64,000 bases of DNA from Polaribacter glomeratus (GCF_002954665.1 NZ_MSCM01000001.1:1562836-1626835); one strand, 5' to 3'. Counted from the stretch's first letter, positions 45,276 through 54,947 are shown. Notes: generated by a model not told the origin, from the sequence alone. Numbers and translations are program-made.

Positions 45276-46646
45276 CTAAATAGCACTAATAATATCGTAT
45301 TTAGTTATTATTTGATGATTGCCGTTTCCTAAATCGACCAAAACAGCTTGATTTTCTTTCGTTATCAATTTAGAAATCACTTCTAATTTTGCAGTTTTTT
45401 TAACAATAGGATATGGTTTTCCCATAATTCCTTTTAAAGACTTTTTAGCAATATTTTTATCAGCAATAAAGTGATGCAATAAAACAGCTTCATCTATAGA
45501 ACCCACAAAACCATGCGCATCTTTTACTGGTATTTGCGATATTTTAAAAGTTTTCATTCGCTCAATTGCATGTGAAACCAATTCTTCTGTTTGCGCAGTA
45601 ATCATTGGTGTGTTTTCATGACTTTTAATTAAATCGGCAGCCGTTTTAATTTCCTCTTCAATAAAACCTCTGTCTTTCATCCAATCATTGTTAAACATTT
45701 TACCAACATATCTACTTCCATGATCATGAAATAAAACCACCACCACATCGTCTTTTGTAAAATGTTCTTTTAATTGTAGCAACCCTTTTATAGCTGCACC
45801 GGCAGAGTTTCCTAAAAACATACCTTCTTCTTTTGCCAAACGTTGCGTGTAAATTGCGGCATCTTTATCGGTTACTTTTGTAAAACCGTCAATAACACTA
45901 AAATTTACATTTAGCGGTAAAATATCTTCTCCAATTCCTTCTGTTATATAAGGATAAATTTCATTTTCATCAAAAATGCCCGTTTCATGGTATTTTTTAA
46001 AAACAGAACCATAGGTATCAATTCCCCAAATTTTTACAGTAGTTCCTGCTTCTTTGGCTTTCATTTTTAGATAACTTCCAACGCCAGAAATTGTTCCACC
46101 TGTACCTACTCCAACTACAAAATGCGTAACTTTACCTTCGGTTTGATCCCAAATTTCTGGACCTGTGCTTAAAAAATGCGCTTTACAATTACTAGGGTTG
46201 TCATATTGATTAACGTACCAAGAATTCGGAGTTTCTTCGCCCAATCTTTTAGAAACCGAGTAGTAAGAACGTGGATCGTTTGGCTCTACGTTTGTAGGGC
46301 AAACCACTACTTCTGCACCAACGGCTCTTAAAATATCTATCTTTTCTTTAGACTGTTTGTCGGCCATTACAAAAATACATTTGTAGCCTTTTACAATTGC
46401 CGCTAAAGCTAAACCCATTCCTGTATTTCCAGAAGTTCCTTCAATAATTGTTCCTCCTGGTTTTAAGCGTCCGTCTGCTTCTGCATCATGAATCATTTGC
46501 AATGCCATTCTATCTTTTACCGAGTTTCCTGGGTTAAAAGTTTCGTATTTAGAAAGCACCAAACAAGGCAATTCTTTTGTTAAAACATTTAATTTTACTA
46601 AAGGTGTGTTCCCAATAGTTTCTAATATATTTTCTGCGTACTTCAT
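45276..46646 (-). CDS. Cystathionine beta-synthase-type PLP enzyme with CBS domains
   Basis: 456 residues. Catalytic fold-type II domain residues 1-about 330: PLP Lys44 in 'FNPGNSVKDRMALQ', 'IEGTSGNTGMGLAL' (phosphate/substrate loop) and 'GVGTGGTISGVG'. Residues about 340-456 hold a CBS-domain pair ('MITAQTEELVSHAIERMKTF', 'QIPVKDAHGFVGSIDE'), the eukaryote-like CBS arrangement. It makes cystathionine from homocysteine and serine, or cysteine from O-acetylserine; which cannot be told. A TATCTTCG at 46664-46671 (minus strand) is a weak -7 box 18 bases upstream. Confidence 0.9.
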   Translation of the reverse strand: MKYAENILETIGNTPLVKLNVLTKELPCLVLSKYETFNPGNSVKDRMALQMIHDAEADGRLKPGGTIIEGTSGNTGMGLALAAIVKGYKCIFVMADKQSKEKIDILRAVGAEVVVCPTNVEPNDPRSYYSVSKRLGEETPNSWYVNQYDNPSNCKAHFLSTGPEIWDQTEGKVTHFVVGVGTGGTISGVGSYLKMKAKEAGTTVKIWGIDTYGSVFKKYHETGIFDENEIYPYITEGIGEDILPLNVNFSVIDGFTKVTDKDAAIYTQRLAKEEGMFLGNSAGAAIKGLLQLKEHFTKDDVVVVLFHDHGSRYVGKMFNNDWMKDRGFIEEEIKTAADLIKSHENTPMITAQTEELVSHAIERMKTFKISQIPVKDAHGFVGSIDEAVLLHHFIADKNIAKKSLKGIMGKPYPIVKKTAKLEVISKLITKENQAVLVDLGNGNHQIITKYDIISAI

Positions 46647-46682
46647 TTCTATAATTTCTGCTGCGAAGATAAATCATTTTTT

Positions 46683-46960
46683 GGGCGTTACCTAAAGGTC
46701 GCGCTTTCATTACTCGCTTACCACAAAAAAGCGGCAGAGCTCAAACATGCCATTCAATCGCTAACGCAAATTAGTTAAAAATCAACAACTTAGTTAAATT
46801 TCATTAAAAATCTGCGTTAGCGATTGTAGTGACATCCTTTTTATATAAAACAAATTTAAAATTAATTTAAAAATTATTCTTTAATAAAGGTTTAATAATG
46901 TCCGCTAAAGGTAGCTTCATAAAAAGATATAACGAAAAGCGCGCCGTTTACGGAACGCCC
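46683..46960. repeat. Pair of inverted, diverged REP-like elements
   Basis: Left element (read on minus) and right element (read on plus) both start TGCGTTAGCGATTG (46755-46768 and 46813-46826) and end with GCGCGAC/GCGCGCC plus a short hairpin and ...AACGCCC. The 44-base centre is AT-rich. Terminal hairpins CCTTTAGG (left, minus) and CCGTTTACGG (right) differ by paired changes. The stretch lies between two minus-strand genes and contains no ORF. Confidence 0.7.
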
Positions 46961-46983
46961 AAATTTAAAAAAGTTAAAAAAAA

Positions 46984-48219
46984 CTAAGCAAACTTTATAG
47001 ACTTAGAAGGCTGTATTTTTGTGATAATATAAGACGGAATTATCAACATTAAAAAGCATAAAAGTAGCGTGCCAATATTTAACAATAAAATAGCCGAAAA
47101 AGAAATATAAACCGGCATTGTTGTTACATAATAGGTCTCTGGATTTAAAGTAATCACCTTAAAATAATGCTGAATAAAAAGAATTGATAAACCAATGACA
47201 TTTCCCCAAAAAAGGCCTTTTAGAATTAAGTAAGAAGCGTTGTATAAAAATATTTTACGAATGCTTGTATTGTTGCTTCCTAAAGCCTTTAAAATACCAA
47301 TCATTTGTACGCGTTCTAAAATTAAAACTAGCAAGGCAGTTATCATATTAATACCTGCAATTAAAATCATAATGGCAATTATAAACCAAACATTATTATC
47401 AAAAAGCTCAATCCATTCAAACACATTTGGGTAGGCGTTAATAATACTTTTACTTGTTAAAGTAGATGGTATTTCGTTATAAATCTCTTCACTTTTTTTA
47501 TCAACTTCGTCAAAATCATCAATCAATACCTCAAAACCACCAACTTCATTGGCGGTCCATTTATTTAATTTCTGTACCTCTCTAATATCGCCAATCATCA
47601 TGTTTTTATCAAACTGCAAAAAGCCGGTACTATAAATTCCGCAAACAATATATTTTTTATTAGATGGTAATTTGCTGTTTGCTGTTTTTATAAAAGTTGC
47701 TAAAATAGTATCGTTTAATTTTAAGCGTAAACGATTTACAACTGTTTGAGAAAGCAATACTCCTTTTGTTCTATCTTGATTAAAATTAGGCATTTTACCA
47801 GCTACTAAATATTCTTTAAAAAACGACCAATCATAATCTGTAGAAACTCCTTTAAAAATAATCCCTTCAAAATCGGTATCTGTTCTTAAAATTCCGGCTT
47901 TATTTGCAAAAACTTGCACATTTTTTATACCATCAATCGTTAAAAATTTAGGATAGAATTCTTGATTTTTGGAAATTGGAGTTGTAGAAACATCAGAATT
48001 GTTAGCATCATAATTAACAATTTGAATATGGCCTTTAAAACCTGCCATTTTATCGCGAATTTTATATTGCAATCCTGCGCCAGTTGCAACAGCAATTAAC
48101 ATAATAATAATTCCTAATGCAATTGCAGTGATTGCAATTTTTATTATTGGCGAAGAAATACTATTTTTATACTTTTTGCCCGCAATAATACGTTTAGCTA
48201 TAAATAACTCGTAATTCAA
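46984..48219 (-). CDS. LolC/LolE-type ABC transporter permease (FtsX-like, MacB periplasmic domain)
   Basis: 411 residues from a TTG start at 48219 ('MNYELFIAKRIIAGKKYKNS'); the open frame to 48438 adds only an unlikely leader. One N-terminal span (about 25-48), a periplasmic domain about 50-260, then three spans (about 275-300, 320-345, 370-400), the standard 1+3 layout of FtsX-family permeases. LolCDE-type systems move lipoproteins from the inner membrane; the ATPase is not in the window. A -7 box TACTTTTG lies at 48244-48251 on the minus strand. Confidence 0.85.
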   Translation of the reverse strand: MNYELFIAKRIIAGKKYKNSISSPIIKIAITAIALGIIIMLIAVATGAGLQYKIRDKMAGFKGHIQIVNYDANNSDVSTTPISKNQEFYPKFLTIDGIKNVQVFANKAGILRTDTDFEGIIFKGVSTDYDWSFFKEYLVAGKMPNFNQDRTKGVLLSQTVVNRLRLKLNDTILATFIKTANSKLPSNKKYIVCGIYSTGFLQFDKNMMIGDIREVQKLNKWTANEVGGFEVLIDDFDEVDKKSEEIYNEIPSTLTSKSIINAYPNVFEWIELFDNNVWFIIAIMILIAGINMITALLVLILERVQMIGILKALGSNNTSIRKIFLYNASYLILKGLFWGNVIGLSILFIQHYFKVITLNPETYYVTTMPVYISFSAILLLNIGTLLLCFLMLIIPSYIITKIQPSKSIKFA

Positions 48220-48223
48220 ATTG

Positions 48224-49480
48224 ATGATAAATTTTAAACCCTTCAAAAGTACATATTTATGCTGGTTTTTAGCAATGAATTTTATCCTAATTTCTTGCGC
48301 TGTAAAAACGAATGTAAAAGAGACCACCTTCGAAATACCAAGTATATACATCGAAAAATTAACATTAAAAACAGGCGCTGAAAGAACTAATTTATATCTA
48401 AAATTACTAAAAGGTAAAAATGTGGCTATTGTTGGCAATCAAACATCCATAATAGAAACTAATAATAAGCAGCAAGATCAAATACATTTAGTAGATAGTT
48501 TGTTGTCTTTAGGAATACACATAGAAAAAGTTTTTGCGCCAGAACATGGTTTTCGTGGAAAATCTGACGCAGGCGAAACTGTAATAGACGGAATTGACAC
48601 AAAAACAGGTTTACCTGTTATTTCTTTATACGGAGAAAATAAAAAACCATCTGCAGATCAATTAAAAAATATTGACGTTGTTATTTTCGATATTCAAGAT
48701 GTTGGTGCACGCTTTTACACATATCTTTCTTCTCTACATTACGTAATGGAGGCTTGCGCAGAACTTGAAATTCCGGTTATACTTTTAGACAGACCAAACC
48801 CAAACGGGCATTATATTGATGGTCCTGTTTTAGAATTAGAACACACCAGTTTTGTTGGTTTACACAAAGTACCTGTAGTTTACGGAATGACAATTGGCGA
48901 ATATGGACAGATGATTAATGGTGAAAAATGGTTAAATAATAGAATTCAATGCGATTTAACCGTGATTCCTTTGCAGGGTTATACTCATGAAACGGAATAT
49001 AGTTTACCTGTAAAATCATCGCCAAATTTACCAAATGATAAAAGTATTAACCTCTATCCTAGCATCTGTTTTTTTGAAGGAACAAACGTATCTGTAGGTC
49101 GCGGAACCGAAATGCAGTTTCAAGTTATAGGCAGCCCTGAACTGAATATAAAACAGTTTAACTTTAAATTTGTGCCTAAACCAAATGAAGGATCTAAATA
49201 CCCTAAACATAATGGAGAAATTTGTTACGGATACGATTTAAGAAAAGAAAAGAAATTAGATAGAATTGAGCTAAAATGGCTTATTGATTTTTACGAAAAT
49301 CATAAGAAATACAATAAAGAAAAGAAGTTTTTTACTATTTTCTTTACCAAATTGGCAGGAACCGAAAAACTACAAAAACAAATTGAACAAGGTTTATTAG
49401 AACAAGAAATTAGAAAAAGTTGGCAAAACGATTTAGAAGAATTTAAAATAATTAGAAGCAAGTATTTAATTTATGAATAA
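48224..49480 (+). CDS. DUF1343 lipoprotein (NAGidase/exo-lytic MurNAc hydrolase family)
   Basis: 418 residues. Leader 'LCWFLAMNFILISC' gives a lipobox Cys about 24 with the ATG at 48224; the alternative ATG at 48275 would leave only eight residues before the Cys and is unlikely. Body motifs: 'GKNVAIVGNQTSI', 'FAPEHGFRGKSDAGE', 'IFDIQDVGARFYTYLSS', 'LLDRPNPNGHYIDGPVL' and 'CFFEGTNVSVGRGTE', all typical of DUF1343 (NamZ-like), exo-acting N-acetylmuramidases. It may work with murQ in cell-wall recycling. Only four bases separate it from the divergent permease start. Confidence 0.92.
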   Translation: MINFKPFKSTYLCWFLAMNFILISCAVKTNVKETTFEIPSIYIEKLTLKTGAERTNLYLKLLKGKNVAIVGNQTSIIETNNKQQDQIHLVDSLLSLGIHIEKVFAPEHGFRGKSDAGETVIDGIDTKTGLPVISLYGENKKPSADQLKNIDVVIFDIQDVGARFYTYLSSLHYVMEACAELEIPVILLDRPNPNGHYIDGPVLELEHTSFVGLHKVPVVYGMTIGEYGQMINGEKWLNNRIQCDLTVIPLQGYTHETEYSLPVKSSPNLPNDKSINLYPSICFFEGTNVSVGRGTEMQFQVIGSPELNIKQFNFKFVPKPNEGSKYPKHNGEICYGYDLRKEKKLDRIELKWLIDFYENHKKYNKEKKFFTIFFTKLAGTEKLQKQIEQGLLEQEIRKSWQNDLEEFKIIRSKYLIYE

Positions 49481-49639
49481 TTGCCATTTTTATTAAACAA
49501 GTGGTAGCTGCTAATCTTTGGTTATAAATAACTTTAGTTTGCAATTAAACAAATTTTGCTAAAATAAACTTAAATCAACTATTCTGAACAATTTAAAATA
49601 CCGAACAAATAGTGCTAACAAACAATAGAAGTTTAACTA

Positions 49640-50164
49640 TTAACTTCTAACTTTTTTCTCGTTATATTCATAAGGCAAGCGTTTTTTAAGCGCTTCTACA
49701 ATATTATATGCTGCAGGGCAAACCTCGGTATTTGCAATTGTTAAATCTGTAATTTGTATAAACTTACGTCTGTTTGTATGTGGATATTCTGAACACGCTT
49801 TTGGACGAACATCATAAATAAGACATTTATTATCAGATTCATCAAAAAAGGAACAAGGCGCTGTTTTCAACACCATAAAGTCATCTTGATCTCTTTCTAA
49901 ATACTTCTCTTTAAAATCTACAACTTTCATTCTAAAGTGTTTAGAAATACGCTCTGTATCTTTCTCTGTAAAAATAGGACTTGTAGTTCTACAACAGTTA
50001 CCACAATCTAAACAATCTGTTTTTGCAAACTCTTCGTCATGTAACTCTTGCATTACATAATCTAAATTTTTAGGAGTTCTCTTTTTTAAATTTGCAAAAT
50101 ACTTTTTACTTTCTTTTTTAGCTTGTTCAGCTAATTTTGGTAGTTGTTCTAGACTTGTTTCCAT
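49640..50164 (-). CDS. YkgJ-family cysteine-cluster protein
   Basis: 174 residues from the ATG at 50164; an upstream start at 50263 would run past the promoter. The Cys pattern 'CLDCGNCCRT', then 'KTAPCSFFDESDNKCLIYDVRPKACSEYP', is the CxxCxxCC...C...C...C signature of the YkgJ/UPF0153 zinc- or iron-sulphur-binding proteins. Function unknown. Divergent from argS with an 87-base shared region. Confidence 0.9.
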   Translation of the reverse strand: METSLEQLPKLAEQAKKESKKYFANLKKRTPKNLDYVMQELHDEEFAKTDCLDCGNCCRTTSPIFTEKDTERISKHFRMKVVDFKEKYLERDQDDFMVLKTAPCSFFDESDNKCLIYDVRPKACSEYPHTNRRKFIQITDLTIANTEVCPAAYNIVEALKKRLPYEYNEKKVRS

Positions 50165-50168
50165 GATG

Positions 50169-50176
50169 CAAAAATA
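50169..50176 (-). promoter_or_regulatory. -7 box TATTTTTG four bases before the YkgJ ATG
   Basis: Exact TAnnTTTG match on the minus strand; a leaderless or near-leaderless arrangement. Confidence 0.6.
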
Positions 50177-50222
50177 CAAATATTCTTGACCATAAATGGG
50201 GCAAAAAACAAATAAAATTATG

Positions 50223-50230
50223 TATTTTTG
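50223..50230 (+). promoter_or_regulatory. -7 box TATTTTTG of argS
   Basis: Exact TAnnTTTG match 21 bases before the argS ATG at 50252. Confidence 0.55.
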
Positions 50231-50251
50231 CAACCTAATTTTCTCGAGTAA

Positions 50252-52027
50252 ATGAATATTCAAAACACTATAGAAACCAAAGTAAAAGAAGGGTTTTTAG
50301 CTTTATATACTAAAGAAATTCCGTCAGTAGAATTTCAAGCAACAAGAAAAGATTTTGAAGGAGATATTACAGTTGTAGTTTTCCCGATGTTGCGTTACCA
50401 AAAAGGAAACCCAGTTAAAATTGGAGAAGATTTAGGAAACTATTTAGTTAAAAACGTTGCAGAAATCACAAATTACAACGTTGTAAAAGGCTTTTTAAAT
50501 TTAGTGATTGACGACACTTTTTATACCAATTTTTTCAATTCAATTTATTCAGATTCTAGTTTTGGTTTTGTTTCGCCTAGGGCGGATGAAAAAGCAATGA
50601 TGGTAGAATATTCTTCACCAAACACAAATAAACCTTTGCATTTAGGGCACGTTCGTAATAATTTATTAGGTTTTTCTGTTGCAGAAATTATTAAAGCATC
50701 TGGTAAAAAGGTATATAAAACTCAAATTATAAACGATCGTGGAATTCATATCTGTAAATCGATGTTGGCTTGGCAAAAATACGGAAAAGGAGAAACTCCG
50801 GAATCTACGGGCTTAAAAGGCGATAAATTGGTTGGTAATTATTACGTAAAATTCGACCAAGAATATAAGAAAGAAATTGCGCAATTAACATCCGAAGGAA
50901 AAACCGAAGAAGAAGCAAAAAAGGAAGCACCTCTTTTAGTAGCAGCGCAACAAATGCTCTTAAAATGGGAAGCTGGAGATAAACAAGTTGTTGCTCTTTG
51001 GAAAGAAATGAACTCTTGGGTTTATAAAGGTTTTGAAGTTACTTACAAAAATATGGGTGTAGATTTTGACACTTTATATTATGAAAGTGATACTTATTTA
51101 TTAGGAAAAGATGTAGTAGCACAAGGAATAGAAAAAGGTGTTTTCTACAAAAAAGAAGACGGTTCTGTTTGGTGCGATTTAACAGATGATGGTTTAGATG
51201 AAAAGATTGTACTGCGTTCAGACGGAACTGCCGTTTACATGACACAAGATATTGGTACAGCAATTCAGCGTGTAAAGGATTATGCAGATGTTGGAGGAAT
51301 GGTCTATACCGTTGGTAATGAGCAAGATTACCATTTTCAAGTATTGTTTTTAATCTTAAAAAAATTAGGGTTTGATTGGGCAAAACAATTACATCATTTA
51401 AGCTACGGAATGGTAGATTTACCTTCAGGTAAAATGAAATCTAGAGAAGGAACTGTGGTAGATGCTGATGATTTAATGGTTGAAATGACCGAAACTGCAA
51501 AAGAAATTTCTGAAGAATTAGGAAAATTAGATGGTTATTCCGAAGAAGAAAAACAAGATTTATACAAAACAATTGGCTTAGGTGCATTAAAATATTTTAT
51601 ACTAAAAGTAGATCCAAAGAAAAGAATTTTATTCGACCCAAAATCATCTGTTGATTTTCAAGGGAATACAGGTCCTTTTATTCAGTATACGTATGCAAGA
51701 ATTCAATCTATTTTAAGAAAAGCAGCGTTTGACTATTCAAAATCGGCTACAATAGAGTTACATGAAAAAGAAAAAGAATTATTAAAGCAGTTGGCTTTAT
51801 TTCCAGAAACGATTCAGCAAGCTGCTGCAAATTACTCGCCAGCAATTATTGCGAATTACACCTATGATTTAGTAAAAGAATTTAACTCTTTTTATCAAAA
51901 TGTCTCCATTTTAGGCGAAGAAGATCTAGATAAAAAAGTATTTAGAGTGCAATTGGCTCATAAAGTTGCTGAGACTATAAAATCAGCGTTTTTATTATTA
52001 GGAATACAAGTTCCTGAAAGAATGTAA
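50252..52027 (+). CDS. argS: Arginyl-tRNA synthetase
   Basis: 591 residues, full length. N-terminal Add-1 domain to about 110, then 'YSSPNTNKPLHLGHVRNNLLG' with the class-I HIGH-type H-L-G-H at about 130, and 'PSGKMKSREGTVVDADDL' as the KMSKS-type loop. The anticodon-binding DALR domain ends the protein ('FYQNVSILGEEDLDKKVFRVQL'). Charges tRNA-Arg. Single gene with a divergent promoter region shared with the YkgJ gene. Confidence 0.97.
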   Translation: MNIQNTIETKVKEGFLALYTKEIPSVEFQATRKDFEGDITVVVFPMLRYQKGNPVKIGEDLGNYLVKNVAEITNYNVVKGFLNLVIDDTFYTNFFNSIYSDSSFGFVSPRADEKAMMVEYSSPNTNKPLHLGHVRNNLLGFSVAEIIKASGKKVYKTQIINDRGIHICKSMLAWQKYGKGETPESTGLKGDKLVGNYYVKFDQEYKKEIAQLTSEGKTEEEAKKEAPLLVAAQQMLLKWEAGDKQVVALWKEMNSWVYKGFEVTYKNMGVDFDTLYYESDTYLLGKDVVAQGIEKGVFYKKEDGSVWCDLTDDGLDEKIVLRSDGTAVYMTQDIGTAIQRVKDYADVGGMVYTVGNEQDYHFQVLFLILKKLGFDWAKQLHHLSYGMVDLPSGKMKSREGTVVDADDLMVEMTETAKEISEELGKLDGYSEEEKQDLYKTIGLGALKYFILKVDPKKRILFDPKSSVDFQGNTGPFIQYTYARIQSILRKAAFDYSKSATIELHEKEKELLKQLALFPETIQQAAANYSPAIIANYTYDLVKEFNSFYQNVSILGEEDLDKKVFRVQLAHKVAETIKSAFLLLGIQVPERM

Positions 52028-52231
52028 AAAATTTATGCCATTTACAAAAAACACTTGTAGTTAAAGCAAAAAGGATTAGATTAGCTTATAAAATTGAAAA
52101 TGTTCTACTATTTTTATTTTTTCAATATTTCTGAATAAAATAAGTTTTAATTGAAAAACGTTAGAACAAAAAGCTTAGAAAAACGCAAAAAAAATAAACT
52201 TTATTTTTACTATAAATAAAGTTAGAATTAA

Positions 52232-52239
52232 TAGATTTG
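52232..52239 (+). promoter_or_regulatory. -7 box TAGATTTG of lpd
   Basis: Exact TAnnTTTG, 73 bases before the ATG; the spacer from argS (about 200 bases) shows no gene. Confidence 0.5.
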
Positions 52240-52312
52240 CGATTAGGGCATTAAAAATGAAAAAATTATAGAGTTTACTATTATTTAAAACTTTAAACAT
52301 AAAAAATTAAAA

Positions 52313-53701
52313 ATGAAATACGACATCATCATTATTGGAAGTGGACCTGGAGGATATGTAACCGGAATTAGAGCATCTCAACTAGGCTTTAAAGTTGCTA
52401 TTGTAGAGAAAGAATCTTTAGGCGGAATATGCTTAAATTGGGGTTGTATTCCAACAAAAGCTTTGTTGAAATCTGCGCAAGTATATGATTATTTAAAGCA
52501 TGTTGATGAATATGGTTTAAAAGCAGAAGCTATTGATAAAGACTTTGAAGCTGTAATTAAACGCAGTAGAGGCGTTGCAGACGGAATGAGTAAAGGTGTT
52601 GCATTCTTGATGAAGAAAAACAAAATCGATATTATTGATGGTTTTGGAAAAATTAAAACTGGTAAAAGAGTAGATGTTACTGCCGAAAACGGAACTGTAA
52701 CAGAGTATAGCGCTGACAATATTATTATTGCAACAGGTTCTCGTTCTAGAGAATTACCAAACCTACCACAAGATGGTGTTAAAGTAATTGAATATAGAAA
52801 GGCAATGACGTTGCCAAAGCAACCGAAATCTATGATTGTTGTAGGTTCTGGAGCCATTGGTGTTGAATTTGCACATTTTTATAACACGATGGGTACAGAC
52901 GTTACTATTGTAGAGTTTATGCCTAATTTAGTGCCTGTAGAAGATATCGATATTTCAAAACAATTTGAGCGCTCTATTAAGAAAGCAGGTATAAAAGTAA
53001 TGACAAGTTCAGAAGTTTTATCTGTTGATACTTCTGGCGAAGGTGTTATTGCCACTGTAAAAACAAAAAAAGGCGAAGAAAAATTAGAAGCAGATATTTT
53101 ATTATCAGCAGTTGGCATCAAGTCTAACATTGAAAACATTGGCTTAGAAGATGTTGGGATTATTGTTGATAGAGACAAAATTTTAGTAAATGATTTTTAT
53201 CAAACAAATATTCCTGGTTATTATGCTATCGGAGATGTAGTTCCTGGACAGGCTTTAGCGCATGTTGCTTCTGCTGAAGGAATTACTTGTGTAGAAAAAT
53301 TAGCAGGTTTACATACAGAACCTATAGATTACGGAAACGTCCCTGGTTGTACTTATGCTACTCCAGAAATTGCCTCTGTTGGTATGACGGAAGCAAAAGC
53401 TTTAGAAGCTGGTTATGAACTAAAAGTAGGTAAATTTCCTTTTTCGGCGTCTGGTAAAGCAAAAGCAGCAGGTACTCCTGATGGTTTTGTAAAAGTAATT
53501 TTTGATGCAAAATACGGCGAATGGCTAGGTTGCCATATGATTGGTGCTGGTGTAACAGACATGATTGCAGAAGCTGTTTTAGGTCGTAAATTAGAAACAA
53601 CTGGGCATGAAGTTCTAAAAACAATTCATCCACACCCAACAATGAGCGAAGCTGTAATGGAAGCTGTTGCTGATGCTTACGGAGAAGTCATTCACCTATA
53701 A
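52313..53701 (+). CDS. lpdA: Dihydrolipoyl dehydrogenase (E3)
   Basis: 462 residues, full length. FAD loop 'IIIGSGPGGYVTGIRA', redox disulphide 'GGICLNWGCIPTKALL' (Cys40/Cys45), NAD loop 'VVGSGAIGVEFAHFY', 'AIGDVV' second FAD motif, and the C-terminal 'HPHPTMSEA' with the catalytic His-Glu dyad. Serves the 2-oxoacid dehydrogenase complexes. No partner gene adjacent, typical for a shared E3. Confidence 0.96.
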   Translation: MKYDIIIIGSGPGGYVTGIRASQLGFKVAIVEKESLGGICLNWGCIPTKALLKSAQVYDYLKHVDEYGLKAEAIDKDFEAVIKRSRGVADGMSKGVAFLMKKNKIDIIDGFGKIKTGKRVDVTAENGTVTEYSADNIIIATGSRSRELPNLPQDGVKVIEYRKAMTLPKQPKSMIVVGSGAIGVEFAHFYNTMGTDVTIVEFMPNLVPVEDIDISKQFERSIKKAGIKVMTSSEVLSVDTSGEGVIATVKTKKGEEKLEADILLSAVGIKSNIENIGLEDVGIIVDRDKILVNDFYQTNIPGYYAIGDVVPGQALAHVASAEGITCVEKLAGLHTEPIDYGNVPGCTYATPEIASVGMTEAKALEAGYELKVGKFPFSASGKAKAAGTPDGFVKVIFDAKYGEWLGCHMIGAGVTDMIAEAVLGRKLETTGHEVLKTIHPHPTMSEAVMEAVADAYGEVIHL

Positions 53702-53747
53702 ATATTGATTATTCATCTATTAAATAATTTTTTATGTAATTTTTTGT

Positions 53748-53755
53748 TACTTTTG
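53748..53755 (+). promoter_or_regulatory. -7 box TACTTTTG of the second polysaccharide locus
   Basis: Exact TAnnTTTG, 64 bases upstream of the HEAT gene; the predicted operon then runs to the terminator at 62.7 kb. Confidence 0.55.
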
Positions 53756-53819
53756 TGTCACAGTATACGTTAAACAATCCCTCGCTTAAACGATTTAATA
53801 CATATAATAAACTATATAA

Positions 53820-54947
53820 ATGAGTTTCGTTGAGTGGTTCCTTACCTTTATCTATAAGATAAAAACTTTTCCTCTAATAATACAGATAACTGTTGTATTA
53901 ACATTGTTTTTTATAATAGCAACTTTAGCTCTTGTAATTACAATTTATACAATACGAAAAAGACACAATAAACTCCAGAAAAAGCTTAAAAATAGTGTTC
54001 CGGATATAAAAAAATTGTTCGAAGACATTCTATTTACAGAAAAAAAGTTTTCTGAACAAGAAATCTTTGATAGTTTTGAGGATATCGTTGGCTCTGTTAA
54101 TAGAGAATCTTTAGATATTGGGGTGGACATTTTAGTAGATTTTAAAAATGATGATAAAGAATCCGAAAAATATACCCTAATCATAACTGCACTAGGAATT
54201 GTAAATCACCTTGAAGATAAGTTCGATTCTCGATCAAATAGTCAAAAAATGGATGCCTTTCAAGAAGCATTTGTTTTAAACCTAAATAAATTCGATTCTA
54301 AAGTACTACAATATGCTTACAGTAAGAATAAAAGGATTAGAAGTGAAGCAAGAAACTCTTACCTAGCATTAAGTTCCAATGACCCATATCGTTTTTTTGA
54401 TGATTTCGAAGGAAGTTTAACTAAGTGGGATGAAATTGAATTAATGCAATATCTTAAACAACAAAATATACGAGGTAATTTAGAAGGTTTAGGAAAATGG
54501 ATTAATTATTCTGAAAACGATTCTTTGGTTATCTTTCTTATAAAAATGGTTGGTTTTTTTAAACAAAAAGGAATTGATGATATTTTACTAGAAAAATTAG
54601 ATGATAGTAATGCTAAAATTAGAGCAGAAGCTATTTTAACCTTGGGCGAATTAGACATAAAAGAAACCGAAGAAACATTAATTGAAAGATATTATACAGA
54701 GCCAGAAGTTTGTCAAGTAGCGATTGTAAGAACAATTAGAAAATTTAATACTGGTAAATCTTTAAATTTTTTACAAGAAGTTTTTGGAGAAACAAATAAC
54801 ACCGATACAAAAAAAATTATTGCAGAAGCGATCTTAAACTATAGTTACGAGGGTAAAATCGCCTTTCAAAACTTAAAGAATACTTTAAAAGGTTTTGATC
54901 TATTAATTTTAAAACATATTGAAACACCCTTAATAAAATACAAATAA
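53820..54947 (+). CDS. Membrane-anchored HEAT-repeat protein, locus 2
   Basis: 375 residues: one membrane helix (about 18-44), then HEAT-like helical repeats ('NAKIRAEAILTLGELDIKET' is the clearest). Alignable by eye with the locus 1 protein at 11163-12248: 'FFDDFEGSLTKWDEIELMQYL' against 'FLDDLELPLSEWDQIQLLRKI', and 'DILLEKLDDSNAKIRAEA' against 'EILLEKLTDENLDVRLKA'. Its stop codon abuts the ATG of the GT2, with no gap. Probably a regulator or scaffold of the synthase (inference). Confidence 0.85.
   Translation: MSFVEWFLTFIYKIKTFPLIIQITVVLTLFFIIATLALVITIYTIRKRHNKLQKKLKNSVPDIKKLFEDILFTEKKFSEQEIFDSFEDIVGSVNRESLDIGVDILVDFKNDDKESEKYTLIITALGIVNHLEDKFDSRSNSQKMDAFQEAFVLNLNKFDSKVLQYAYSKNKRIRSEARNSYLALSSNDPYRFFDDFEGSLTKWDEIELMQYLKQQNIRGNLEGLGKWINYSENDSLVIFLIKMVGFFKQKGIDDILLEKLDDSNAKIRAEAILTLGELDIKETEETLIERYYTEPEVCQVAIVRTIRKFNTGKSLNFLQEVFGETNNTDTKKIIAEAILNYSYEGKIAFQNLKNTLKGFDLLILKHIETPLIKYK

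Noticed and set aside
48220..48438. Longer N-terminus of the LolE-like permease
   Set aside because: The extra residues are AT-rich noise antisense to the DUF1343 signal peptide; the TTG at 48219 gives the usual MNYELFIAKRI start.
50165..50263. Longer N-terminus of the YkgJ-type protein
   Set aside because: The extension crosses the -7 box and encodes a hydrophobic stretch not seen in the family; it also overlaps the argS start.
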